Source of the DNA: Pseudomonadota bacterium
GTDB taxonomy: Bacteria; Pseudomonadota; Gammaproteobacteria; Enterobacterales; Enterobacteriaceae
NCBI GenBank assembly: GCA_023454395.1
Contig: JAEYFY010000002.1
Span: 1 to 13,268, forward strand
Length of the DNA stretch: 13,268 bases
Reading direction: 5' to 3'
The position numbers were made by a program, and so were the translations under genes. This document shows, piece after piece, positions 6,554 to 13,090 of the stretch. The notes under the pieces were generated by a model. The model was not told the origin of the DNA. It saw nothing but the letters and a program-made list of their open reading frames with translations, and searched no databases. The number at the start of each line of letters is the position of its first letter. Positions within the stretch are counted from its first letter, which is position 1.

Positions 6554-6656
6554 AAAAATAACGTCTATTTTTTACTCAAAATAAAGGCAAACACTAAGTA
6601 AAAAAACAAAAATAGAAACAAACAGAAATAAATATAAAGTTTATTTTTAATCATTT

Positions 6657-6685
6657 TTTATTAGTAATAACATATTACTAATAAA
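6657..6685. repeat. 13-bp perfect palindrome beside the cycA terminator
   Basis: TTTATTAGTAATA (6657-6669), a 3-nt centre and its exact complement (6673-6685). All but two base pairs are A-T. It touches the cycA terminator and lies about 110-130 bp upstream of the proposed usp promoter, so it could be a second terminator hairpin or an operator. Confidence 0.6.
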
Positions 6686-6713
6686 TAAAAAGCCTTATTA
6701 AAATAAGGCTTTT
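6679..6713 (-). terminator. Rho-independent terminator of cycA
   Basis: A 12-bp stem (6688-6699 with 6702-6713) of the form AAAAGCCTTATT/AATAAGGCTTTT. Read on minus it is followed by a T run (TTTATTTATT). It lies about 25 bp past the cycA stop. Confidence 0.85.
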
Positions 6714-6737
6714 CACTTTTACTAGATCGCTATTGTA

Positions 6738-8150
6738 TTACTTTTGAGAAAGATTTTTCTGCTTGTTCTTCTTAACGTATTGATAACCAATCGCTAAGGC
6801 AATAAACCATAATGGAGTCACACTTAATGCTTGGCGAGTATCATGTTCAAAAGCAAGTAGCACAGTCATAAATACAAAAAACGCAAGACATAACCATGAC
6901 ATAATAATTCCCAAAGGCATTTTATAGATAGACTTCTCATGCAATTGTGGGCGTTTTTTACGATATGCTAAATAAGAGCATAAAATCATACTCCAAATAA
7001 ACATAAATAATAATGCCGACACTGTTGTTACCAAGGTAAATACATGCATGACATCAGGAATAAAGTAAATTAATACAATCCCGCACGATAAACATAAGCT
7101 AGTAAATAACAGCCCATTGGCAGGTACGGCACGTTTAGATAATTGGCTAAACTGTTTTGGTGCTTCACCTTCTTTAGATAAACCAAATAACATTCGGCTT
7201 GTGGAGAATATCCCACTATTTGCAGAAGAGGCTGCCGCTGTTAATACCACAAAGTTTACTAAACTTGCAGCTGCTGGTATTCCTATCATAACGAATAACT
7301 CAACAAATGGGCTTTTATCCGCCAAAATAGAACGCCATGGAGTTACCGACATAATAATCGCTAATGCGAATACGTAAAAAGTAATAATACGGATAGGGAT
7401 AGCATTGATAGCTTTCGGTAAGGATTTTTCTGGATTACGCGTTTCTGCAGCCGCAGTGCCGACTAATTCAATCCCAACAAAAGCAAAAATAGCAATTTGG
7501 AATCCGGCAAAAAATCCACTTAACCCTTTAGGGAACATTCCTCCATCATTCCAAATATTCTCTAGTGCTGCGGTATGCCCTGCTGGCGATTCAAACCCAA
7601 TACTGATAAGAACAATACCCACAATAATTAAAGAGACAATTGCGGTTATTTTTATCATCGAGAACCAAAATTCCATTTCCCCGAAGAGTTTGACTGTCGC
7701 TAAATTTAAAATAAGCAATGTCAGCACACAAATAAAGGATGTGCCCCATTCAGGAAAATTAGGAACCCAATAACTAATATAGGATGTTATCGCGACAATA
7801 TCGGCAATACCCGTAATGACCCAGCAAAACCAATAAGTCCAACCGACAAAAAAACCAGCCCATGGACCTAATAAATCACCAGCAAAATCACTAAATGACT
7901 TATATTCTAAATTTGATAATAACAGCTCGCCCATGGCTCTCATCACAAAGAACAAGACAAAGCCAATTATCATATAAACAAAAATAATTGATGGTCCCGC
8001 TAACGAAATGGTTTTCCCTGATCCCATAAATAGACCAGTACCGATAGCACCACCAATGGCAATTAATTGAATATGACGATTTGTTAGTCCCCGCTGTAGA
8101 GTGGCATTTTTCACTCTAACGGGTGGAGAAATTTCTGTTTGATCTTCCAT
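6738..8150 (-). CDS. cycA: D-serine/D-alanine/glycine permease CycA
   Basis: CycA is an inner-membrane proton-coupled importer of glycine, D-alanine, D-serine and D-cycloserine, of the AAT family in the APC superfamily. The 470-aa protein has about 12 hydrophobic segments. It carries LTNRHIQLIAIGGAIGTGLF near residues 22-41, MRAMGELLLSN, GPWAGFFVGWTYWFCWV, and GFQIAIFAFVGIELVG, all nearly the same as I recall for E. coli CycA, which has the same length. The ATG at 8150 is preceded by CAGG with a 6-nt gap. The closing lysine-rich tail is cytoplasmic. The leader on minus is A- and C-rich with AACAACATC (8179-8187), close to the CACAACAT element bound by the small RNA GcvB, a known repressor of cycA in E. 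coli. A TATACT box lies about 110 bases upstream of the start with a poor -35. Confidence 0.95.
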   Translation of the reverse strand: MEDQTEISPPVRVKNATLQRGLTNRHIQLIAIGGAIGTGLFMGSGKTISLAGPSIIFVYMIIGFVLFFVMRAMGELLLSNLEYKSFSDFAGDLLGPWAGFFVGWTYWFCWVITGIADIVAITSYISYWVPNFPEWGTSFICVLTLLILNLATVKLFGEMEFWFSMIKITAIVSLIIVGIVLISIGFESPAGHTAALENIWNDGGMFPKGLSGFFAGFQIAIFAFVGIELVGTAAAETRNPEKSLPKAINAIPIRIITFYVFALAIIMSVTPWRSILADKSPFVELFVMIGIPAAASLVNFVVLTAAASSANSGIFSTSRMLFGLSKEGEAPKQFSQLSKRAVPANGLLFTSLCLSCGIVLIYFIPDVMHVFTLVTTVSALLFMFIWSMILCSYLAYRKKRPQLHEKSIYKMPLGIIMSWLCLAFFVFMTVLLAFEHDTRQALSVTPLWFIALAIGYQYVKKNKQKNLSQK

Positions 8151-8372
8151 ACAATACCTGAAGTGTTTTCATATTTTTGATGTTGTTTTTACCGCTATTT
8201 TATTTTTTGGCGCGGTAATATGTTTGCGAAATTATTGTGACACAAATCTCAGTATAAGTAATGAAAAGATCACTTTTAGTAAAATGAATGGTGCTTTGAT
8301 AACCAGATAAGATCCTTTCTTTAATTTAATCGGCGATATTTTATCCATTTGAAAAAAAATCAAAATAAGCAC
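8151..8372. other. cycA leader and promoter region
   Basis: Non-coding DNA between the cycA start and the tRNA promoter. On the minus strand it holds a TATACT -10 candidate, an inverted repeat TACCGC/GCGGTA (8190-8195 with 8212-8217), and an A/C-rich leader with a GcvB-like site (8179-8187). I see no open frame worth calling. Confidence 0.45.
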
Positions 8373-8401
8373 TTGACCATCGCATTTCAGAGGAGAATAA
8401 T
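8373..8401 (+). promoter_or_regulatory. Promoter of tRNA-Lys
   Basis: TTGACC (8373-8378), a 17-bp spacer and AATAAT (8396-8401), each five of six matches to the sigma-70 consensus. A GCGC element follows at 8404-8407, typical of the discriminator of stringently controlled stable-RNA promoters. The tRNA starts nine bases after the -10. Confidence 0.8.
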
Positions 8402-8410
8402 TAGCGCATC

Positions 8411-8486
8411 GGGTTGTTAGCTCAGTCGGTAGAGCAGTTGACTCTTAATCAATTGGTCGGGAGTTCGAGCCTCCCACGACCCACCA
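8411..8486 (+). tRNA. tRNA-Lys (anticodon CTT)
   Basis: A 76-nt tRNA with encoded CCA. The acceptor GGGTTGT pairs with ACGACCC (one G-U), the anticodon stem is GTTGA/TCAAT, the loop is CTCTTAA (anticodon CTT, reading AAG), and the T arm is GGGAG TTCGAGC CTCCC. It closely resembles enterobacterial tRNA-Lys(TTT) apart from the wobble base and the T stem. It is followed by its own terminator, and accessory-looking genes begin downstream of its 3' end. Confidence 0.97.
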
Positions 8487-8514
8487 AATTTACGCTGATA
8501 AATCAGACATTTAT

Positions 8515-8546
8515 GCCACTTAGAAATAAGTGGCTTTTTTGTTTTT
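8515..8546 (+). terminator. Terminator of tRNA-Lys
   Basis: A perfect 8-bp stem (8515-8522 GCCACTTA with 8527-8534) closed by a GAAA tetraloop, followed by TTTTTTGTTTTT. Confidence 0.93.
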
Positions 8547-8553
8547 ATAACTG

Positions 8554-8571
8554 AGTGTCGTAAAAGTGTCG
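8554..8571 (+). repeat. AGTGTCG direct repeat downstream of tRNA-Lys
   Basis: AGTGTCG at 8554-8560 and again at 8565-8571, an 11-bp period, in the context GTGTCGTAAAAGTGTCGCA. It lies 68 bp past the tRNA end. Short direct repeats at about one helical turn beside a tRNA 3' end resemble arm-type sites of tyrosine integrases. No integrase gene is in the window, so this is a suggestion only. Confidence 0.3.
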
Positions 8572-8723
8572 CATTTATCTTAAGCTAAAAACTCAAAATA
8601 ATACGATAATTAAAAAAACAGTATCGACTTATATTTCCTTCAGTTTTTATAATTAGTGAGACTAACCAAAACAAACAATTAGTCTAATTTAATTAGATAA
8701 TACAATATAAACCACAAGCAAAC
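8572..8723. other. Non-coding stretch after tRNA-Lys
   Basis: AT-rich, no gene seen. It holds a perfect 7-1-7 palindrome TCTAATT/AATTAGA (8683-8697) and an overlapping hairpin AGACTAA/TTAGTCT (8659-8665 with 8679-8685), which could weakly terminate minus-strand transcripts. I recognise nothing else. Confidence 0.4.
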
Positions 8724-8837
8724 TTACTTTATCTCTTTCTTATCTTTAAATTCTCCGTCAAAGTCATCAATCAAAATGTAGCTAATGGTATTTATTTTGC
8801 TACCCACCAGGTCGATTTTCTGTTTGATAAATGGCAT
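8724..8837 (-). CDS. Possible small protein or 3' remnant of a gene, 37 codons
   Basis: An open frame starting MPFIKQKIDLVGSKIN and ending DDFDGEFKDKKEIK. Its codon use (CTG, GTG, GGT, AGC, GAC) is less AT-biased than the flanking DNA, which suggests coding origin. No Shine-Dalgarno precedes the ATG at 8837, and the frame stays open for 15 more codons upstream, without another ATG, to a TAA near 8883. It lies about 60 bp after the DUF6386-like gene on the same strand. It could be a small gene, the tail of a decayed gene, or chance. I do not recognise a family. Confidence 0.3.
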   Translation of the reverse strand: MPFIKQKIDLVGSKINTISYILIDDFDGEFKDKKEIK

Positions 8838-8898
8838 TTTAAATAATGGTATTTTTTCAATTGTTATTATGCTTTTAAGTTACCATTTATATATTTCT

Positions 8899-9345
8899 TT
8901 AATCTAAACGTAAAACATTCTTAAACTTATTTAGTTTCACTTTACTGAAAATGATAGAAATAAAAAGCATGTTGCTTACCTTTTTTAATGAAACTTCATA
9001 ATTACCTACTGGGAGAAAAATAACTTCTCCTGCACGATATTGTGGATCATCTGGCTCTAAATCACCGCCAGTTGTATCCTCTCCTGCACCAATGAAAATT
9101 TCACCTGATGGACAGTGTATGTTTATTTTTACATCTGGAGCGTCAATTTTATCGCATAGATTAATCGTGTAAAAACCATCATTACCTAAACCAATAAATG
9201 CGATATTACCTTTGTTCATTTCATCTAACTCATCATCAGGTATGCTCCACCAATCTGCTGTATCTGACTTTCTATGTTGGATTGCTTGTAAATCAAAAAT
9301 AGCCAGAGTTGCCGTGTCAGTCATAAATGAAAATGCGTTTAACAT
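8899..9345 (-). CDS. DUF6386-like protein of unknown function
   Basis: A 148-aa soluble, acidic protein with no signal peptide or membrane segment. The N-terminal block FMTDTATLAIFDLQAI, then DWWSIPDDELDEMNKGNI and AFIGLGNDGFYTINL, resembles the family I remember as DUF6386; this name is tentative and no function is claimed. The middle is rich in Asp, Gly and Pro (GEDTTGGDLEPDDPQY), and the C-terminus turns basic (KVKLNKFKNVLRLD). Of two in-frame ATGs six bases apart, 9345 is chosen because GGAG lies 7 nt before it but only 1 nt before 9351. A perfect TATAAT (9389-9394, minus) lies 44 bases upstream with a poor -35. It sits alone on minus in the accessory segment between tRNA-Lys and putP. 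Small proteins in such places are often immunity or orphan genes, but nothing here proves that. Confidence 0.75.
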   Translation of the reverse strand: MLNAFSFMTDTATLAIFDLQAIQHRKSDTADWWSIPDDELDEMNKGNIAFIGLGNDGFYTINLCDKIDAPDVKINIHCPSGEIFIGAGEDTTGGDLEPDDPQYRAGEVIFLPVGNYEVSLKKVSNMLFISIIFSKVKLNKFKNVLRLD

Positions 9346-9388
9346 ATACATGCTCCAAAATATTTTTATTCTCTTTATGTATCGGTCA

Positions 9389-9394
9389 ATTATA
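9389..9394 (-). promoter_or_regulatory. -10 box of the DUF6386-like gene
   Basis: A perfect TATAAT on the minus strand, giving a leader of about 37 nt to the start at 9345. No good -35 at the usual spacing. Confidence 0.4.
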
Positions 9395-9442
9395 TAGGAT
9401 TTTATCTATACTATTTGGCAGACCAATTACTTATACTAGACA

Positions 9443-9582
9443 CATACCCTATACTTTATACTCTAAATAATTCTAGGTGTGGCTAGGCGACAAGCAAACG
9501 AGTTGCTAGGTGCATACAAAAAAGTAGGTAACTAGCGTGAGTGCAGCCAACAACGCTACAACTTAAAATATGACGAGCATCA
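9443..9582 (+). repeat. ERIC element (enterobacterial repetitive intergenic consensus)
   Basis: The element carries diverged forms of the ERIC landmarks in order: GGCGACAAGC, a central imperfect hairpin (9505-9517 with 9524-9536, 13 bp with two mismatches), GTAGGTAACTAGCGTGAG (compare the ERIC2 core AGTAAGTGACTGGGGTGAG), CAGCCAACAACGC and AACTTAAAATATGACGAG. The consensus is about 127 bp; this copy is about 140 bp and the ends are approximate. ERICs are intergenic palindromic elements that fold when transcribed. This copy forms the leader of the YnfC-like gene, and its right end supplies the ATG at 9570 that extends that frame. Confidence 0.8.
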
Positions 9583-9593
9583 TGGATGGTCTT

Positions 9594-10430
9594 ATGAAAT
9601 TACAACAGTTCCTTATCCCTCTTTCCCTTTATGCGGTTTCTTCATTGCCAGCAATCGCAGCTTCAACTCAATGCACAGAGACTGAAAAACAAATCAATAT
9701 TGCCAATAGCAACATTATATTGCTCAGTGCGTATAACGGCCCGGTTAAATCAGTCACGATGACAAGCACGTTACCTCATGACGGACGTTTCAAAGCACTA
9801 AAAGGTGAAATTCACTTTGATGAGTGTGGAAAGTTATTGAAAGATAGCACATCAATGCAAGAGTACGTTGAAGGCAATATAGAAACTAATTTAATAAGAA
9901 CATTGCCTGATAACCCTTCTGTTATCCGATATCAGTTTCAGATAAAAAATGCCTATGGCTCACACTCTATCTATATGCAAGAAACCTATCATAAAGATGG
10001 GCAGAACCGCTTCAACAAAAAAGTTATTCAATATTATTCAAATGATGGCACTTTGCTGGATACCATTACCAGCCAATTCGACTATAAAGATGGACGCATT
10101 ATTAAAGAAACTAGCAAATCGTCTGATCCTACAACTGAGACTATCACAACAGAGTACATTTATAATCCTCAAGGAAAATTACAATCTGTAATCGAAGATG
10201 GCAAAATAAACCTAGAATATAAGTATGATCTAACAGGAAAAGTAGTTACTCAATCAAACTATATCAAAGGTATTAATGGAGAAGATAAAGCCTTTATCAC
10301 TACTTGCCTTGAATGGGACAAATTTGCCAATTGTTCAAAAGAGGAACTTGAAAGTACGATTAAATTTGATGATGAAGTCATTAATTTTAGTAAGGCTATG
10401 CTTCATAACGAGTTTATTTACTACGAATAA
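9594..10430 (+). CDS. Exported YnfC-like (UPF0257-like) protein, copy 1
   Basis: A 278-aa protein with a type I signal peptide (hydrophobic residues 6-22, AIAA cut near residue 23) and a mature part rich in short beta-type repeats such as YNPQGKLQSVIEDG and YDLTGKVVTQ. The block YNGPVKSVTMTSTLPHDGRF..GEIHFDECG and the ending TTCLEWDKFANC..HNEFIYYE resemble E. coli YnfC, a lipoprotein of unknown function. Unlike YnfC there is no lipobox, so this copy is probably soluble in the periplasm. Four cysteines (STQC, DECG, TTC, ANC) match the paralogue and could form two disulfides. ATG 9594 is chosen because it begins the signal peptide, aligns with the paralogue, and has GGATGG 4 nt before it. ATGs at 9570 and 9582 lie in the ERIC end. 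A terminator follows. Function unknown. Confidence 0.82.
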   Translation: MKLQQFLIPLSLYAVSSLPAIAASTQCTETEKQINIANSNIILLSAYNGPVKSVTMTSTLPHDGRFKALKGEIHFDECGKLLKDSTSMQEYVEGNIETNLIRTLPDNPSVIRYQFQIKNAYGSHSIYMQETYHKDGQNRFNKKVIQYYSNDGTLLDTITSQFDYKDGRIIKETSKSSDPTTETITTEYIYNPQGKLQSVIEDGKINLEYKYDLTGKVVTQSNYIKGINGEDKAFITTCLEWDKFANCSKEELESTIKFDDEVINFSKAMLHNEFIYYE

Positions 10431-10472
10431 TATTTATATTATATTCTCATATCAAATTTAAGTTAATAATAT

Positions 10473-10510
10473 AAAAATCAGACTATCAAAAATAGACTGG
10501 TTTTTATATT
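10473..10510 (+). terminator. Terminator after the first YnfC-like gene
   Basis: A hairpin of 10473-10486 with 10492-10505 (one A-A mismatch, one G-T pair) with loop CAAAA, ending in TTTTTATATTT. It separates the two paralogues into different transcription units. Confidence 0.75.
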
Positions 10511-10656
10511 TATTACATATCATCTTATCTATGATTAAATACTCCCTCGTGATACTTTCATTAAAAAACAATTTGTGTAAAACTACTTAAATCAATTAAT
10601 GATGAATAGGCTTTATAGCGTGTTCTCTTTTAATAAAATTTAAGATGACTCATTAT

Positions 10657-11487
10657 ATGAAATTATCACTCCTTTCTATTTTTTCTCTATGCACACTTTT
10701 TATGTCACTCCCAGTATTTGCGACATCAACATCTTGTAAAGTTCAACAAAAACAGGTGAATCATTCCAATAATATGCCCACCCTGTTAGAGTTTTATTAT
10801 GGCCCTATAAAATCCATCATTATCACTAGCACATTACCTGAAAAAGGTCGATTTAAAGCCTATAAAGGTGAAATTCAATTTGATGAATGTGGCTCTCTCA
10901 CTAAATTTGATTCGTCTACGCAAGAATATATTCATGAGCGGATCGAAACAAATCTTGTAAGAATGTCAACACCTTATAATATCAAATATAAATACCAGCT
11001 AAAGAGTTTACACAAGATCTATACACTCTATCTTAATGAGATATATGGTAAAAATGATCAAAACCAGCTAATAAATAAAACCTCTCATTTTTATGATGGA
11101 GATGGAAAACTTATAGGTACTGATTTTTCAGAAATTTTTTATGATGGCAGTAAGATTGCATCAGAAACAATTATTGAATCTAACGCTGAAAATCAGGGAA
11201 GTACAATTTATTATTCTTATGATAATAAAGGTCGTCTCTTAAAAGCAATTGATAATAATGAAGTTATATTAGAATTTAATTATGGTAAAGATGATAAAAT
11301 CTTACATCAAACGCAAATATTTACGAGTTTGTATGATGATATAAGAGAGTATGATAGTACTTGCCTAGAATGGGATAAATATAATAATTGCTTAACATGG
11401 AAAATGGTAAGTGAAGTTAGAAAAGATGGCACCATAATCGATACCAGCACAGCAATTGTATATAATAAATTTGAATATTATGAATAA
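10657..11487 (+). CDS. Exported YnfC-like (UPF0257-like) protein, copy 2
   Basis: A 276-aa paralogue of the protein at 9594-10430, similar over its whole length. The signal peptide is MKLSLLSIFSLCTLFMSLPVFA, cut before TSTSC, with no lipobox. Shared blocks are YYGPIKSIIITSTLPEKGRFKAYKGEIQFDECG, QEYIHERIETNLVRM, YDNKGRLLKAIDNNEVILEFNY, STCLEWDKYNNC and the C-terminal YNKFEYYE. All four mature cysteines are kept. Identity is clearly below that of a recent duplication and is lowest in the middle and in the signal peptide. ATG 10657 aligns with the paralogue start; an in-frame ATG at 10645 is equally possible, and neither has a good ribosome site. The gene has its own upstream region of about 150 bp and a strong terminator. 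The molecular role is unknown; an envelope function is inferred from export only. Confidence 0.8.
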   Translation: MKLSLLSIFSLCTLFMSLPVFATSTSCKVQQKQVNHSNNMPTLLEFYYGPIKSIIITSTLPEKGRFKAYKGEIQFDECGSLTKFDSSTQEYIHERIETNLVRMSTPYNIKYKYQLKSLHKIYTLYLNEIYGKNDQNQLINKTSHFYDGDGKLIGTDFSEIFYDGSKIASETIIESNAENQGSTIYYSYDNKGRLLKAIDNNEVILEFNYGKDDKILHQTQIFTSLYDDIREYDSTCLEWDKYNNCLTWKMVSEVRKDGTIIDTSTAIVYNKFEYYE

Positions 11488-11549
11488 TTTATTAGTGTTA
11501 AAAGTTTAAAATCATACTCCCTTTTAAATTTATAATGAGTTTATATAAC

Positions 11550-11585
11550 AAAGGTCACTTTATTTAATAAAGTGACCTTTTATTT
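11550..11585. terminator. Bidirectional terminator between the YnfC-like gene and putP
   Basis: A stem of 13 or more bp (11550-11564 with 11566-11580, AAAGGTCACTTTA and its complement) with T runs on both strands. It serves the plus-strand YnfC-like gene and the minus-strand putP. Confidence 0.9.
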
Positions 11586-11605
11586 ATCTCATTTTCTCTA
11601 TTTTA

Positions 11606-13090
11606 TTATGTATTACGATATTGAGTTTCAGCTTCATCAAAGCGTTGTTGATTCTCTTTACTTGGCTCTTTACCCATTAAACTGATGACAACGATAGCAA
11701 TAGAGGCAAAGATAAAACCAGGAATAATTTCATATAACCCAAACCATTTATATTGCATCCACACTAACACAGTTAAAGCACCAATCAACATTCCAGCAAA
11801 TGCACCATTACGAGTCATACGTTTCCACATTACAGAAATGAGGATCACAGGGCCAAAAGCAGCACCAAAACCAGCCCACGCGTTACTCACTAAATCAAGC
11901 ACCTTATTGTTTGGATCACGCGCTAGGAAGATTGCAATAATCGCAACTAATAACACCATGCCACGCCCTACCCAAACTAACTCTTTTTGGCTCGCACTTT
12001 TACGAATAAATGGCTTGTATAAATCTTCAGTTAATGCACTTGCACAGACTAATAATTGACAGCTTAATGTACTCATTACTGCAGCTAGAATTGCAGACAA
12101 CAGAATACCAGCAATCCATGGATTAAAGAGCAGTGAAGCCAACTCCATAAAAATACGTTCATTTTTAGCTGTTACAGCACCCGCTTGTGCAGGATTCATT
12201 TCAAAGTAAGCAATACCAAAAAATCCAACTGCAACCGTACCGCCTAAACAGAGGATCATCCACGTCATACCAATACGGCGTGCTTTACGAATAGTTTGGT
12301 TAGAGTCAGCCGCCATAAAACGAGCAAGAATATGAGGTTGCCCAAAATAGCCCAATCCCCATGCTAATAACGAAATAATTGCGATGAAATCAAGCCCTTT
12401 GAACATATCCAAATAAGATGGATCTTTTGCTTTAATGATAGCAACAGAAGTATCAATGCCACCCACGGAGAAAATAACAATAATAGGCGTTAGGATCAGA
12501 GCAAAAATCATTAAAGTCGCTTGAACAGTATCTGTCCAACTTACAGCAAGAAAGCCACCTAAAAAGGTATATGCAATAGTTGCAAGCGCACCATAAATCA
12601 TCGCTTCGTGATAAGGAATATGAAATGTAGATTCAAACAGCATTCCACCAGCAACCACACCTGATGCACAATAGATAGTAAAGAAGATAAGAATAACTAA
12701 CGCTGAAATGATACGTAGCATTTTGCTTTTATCATCAAAACGCGATGTCAAATAATCGGGTAACGTTAATGCATTATTGTTTTTTTCAGTTTGCAAACGT
12801 AAACGCCCTGCCACTAAACGCCAGTTTAGCCACGCCCCTAAACAGAGTCCAATAGCAATCCAGCTCTCTGAAATACCGGCAAAAAATACCACGCCAGGCA
12901 ATCCCATTAATAACCAACCACTCATGTCTGAAGCACCCGCTGACAACGCAGTAACTACACTGCCAAGTCGCCGACCGCCAAGAATATAATCATCAAAGTT
13001 TTTTGTTGAACGATAAGCAAGGTAGCCAATAAAAAGCATACCCAAGATGTAGATCGTAAATGTAATTAGCATTGGCGAAGTTAAAGCCAT
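11606..13090 (-). CDS. putP: Sodium/proline symporter PutP
   Basis: PutP imports L-proline with Na+ across the inner membrane (SSS family, LeuT fold) and feeds proline to PutA. The 494-aa protein has about 13 hydrophobic segments. It starts MALTSPMLITF like E. coli PutP (502 aa). The Na2-site residues D55, S57 and G58 lie in SAGASDMSGW, and the Ser-Thr pair equivalent to S340/T341 is in AAVMSTLSCQLL. RSTKNFDDYILGGR, NNNALTLPDYL, AVSWTDTVQA and GYFGQPHILARFMAADS are all conserved. The C-terminal tail is shorter than in E. coli. The ATG at 13090 is preceded by GGAG with a 10-nt gap. The upstream region contains GTTGCA motifs like the PutA operators, so proline-dependent repression is likely. 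putA would be expected divergently to the right, beyond the window. Confidence 0.97.
   Translation of the reverse strand: MALTSPMLITFTIYILGMLFIGYLAYRSTKNFDDYILGGRRLGSVVTALSAGASDMSGWLLMGLPGVVFFAGISESWIAIGLCLGAWLNWRLVAGRLRLQTEKNNNALTLPDYLTSRFDDKSKMLRIISALVILIFFTIYCASGVVAGGMLFESTFHIPYHEAMIYGALATIAYTFLGGFLAVSWTDTVQATLMIFALILTPIIVIFSVGGIDTSVAIIKAKDPSYLDMFKGLDFIAIISLLAWGLGYFGQPHILARFMAADSNQTIRKARRIGMTWMILCLGGTVAVGFFGIAYFEMNPAQAGAVTAKNERIFMELASLLFNPWIAGILLSAILAAVMSTLSCQLLVCASALTEDLYKPFIRKSASQKELVWVGRGMVLLVAIIAIFLARDPNNKVLDLVSNAWAGFGAAFGPVILISVMWKRMTRNGAFAGMLIGALTVLVWMQYKWFGLYEIIPGFIFASIAIVVISLMGKEPSKENQQRFDEAETQYRNT

Noticed and set aside
7117..7773. Long plus-strand open frames opposite cycA
   Set aside because: They mirror the conserved cycA reading frame, have no ribosome sites and no recognisable protein features.
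8802..8809. ACCCACCA matching the tRNA-Lys 3' end as a second attachment site
   Set aside because: Only 8 bp match, without the rest of the T arm; expected by chance and inside another open frame.
9570..9593. Upstream ATGs for the first YnfC-like gene
   Set aside because: They lie in or at the end of the ERIC repeat and would place extra residues before the signal peptide.
8486..11606. Intact mobile element or CRISPR array in the accessory segment
   Set aside because: No integrase, transposase, terminal repeats with target duplication, or regularly spaced repeats were found.
11685..12989. Plus-strand open frames opposite putP
   Set aside because: Antisense shadows of a conserved symporter gene with no family features.
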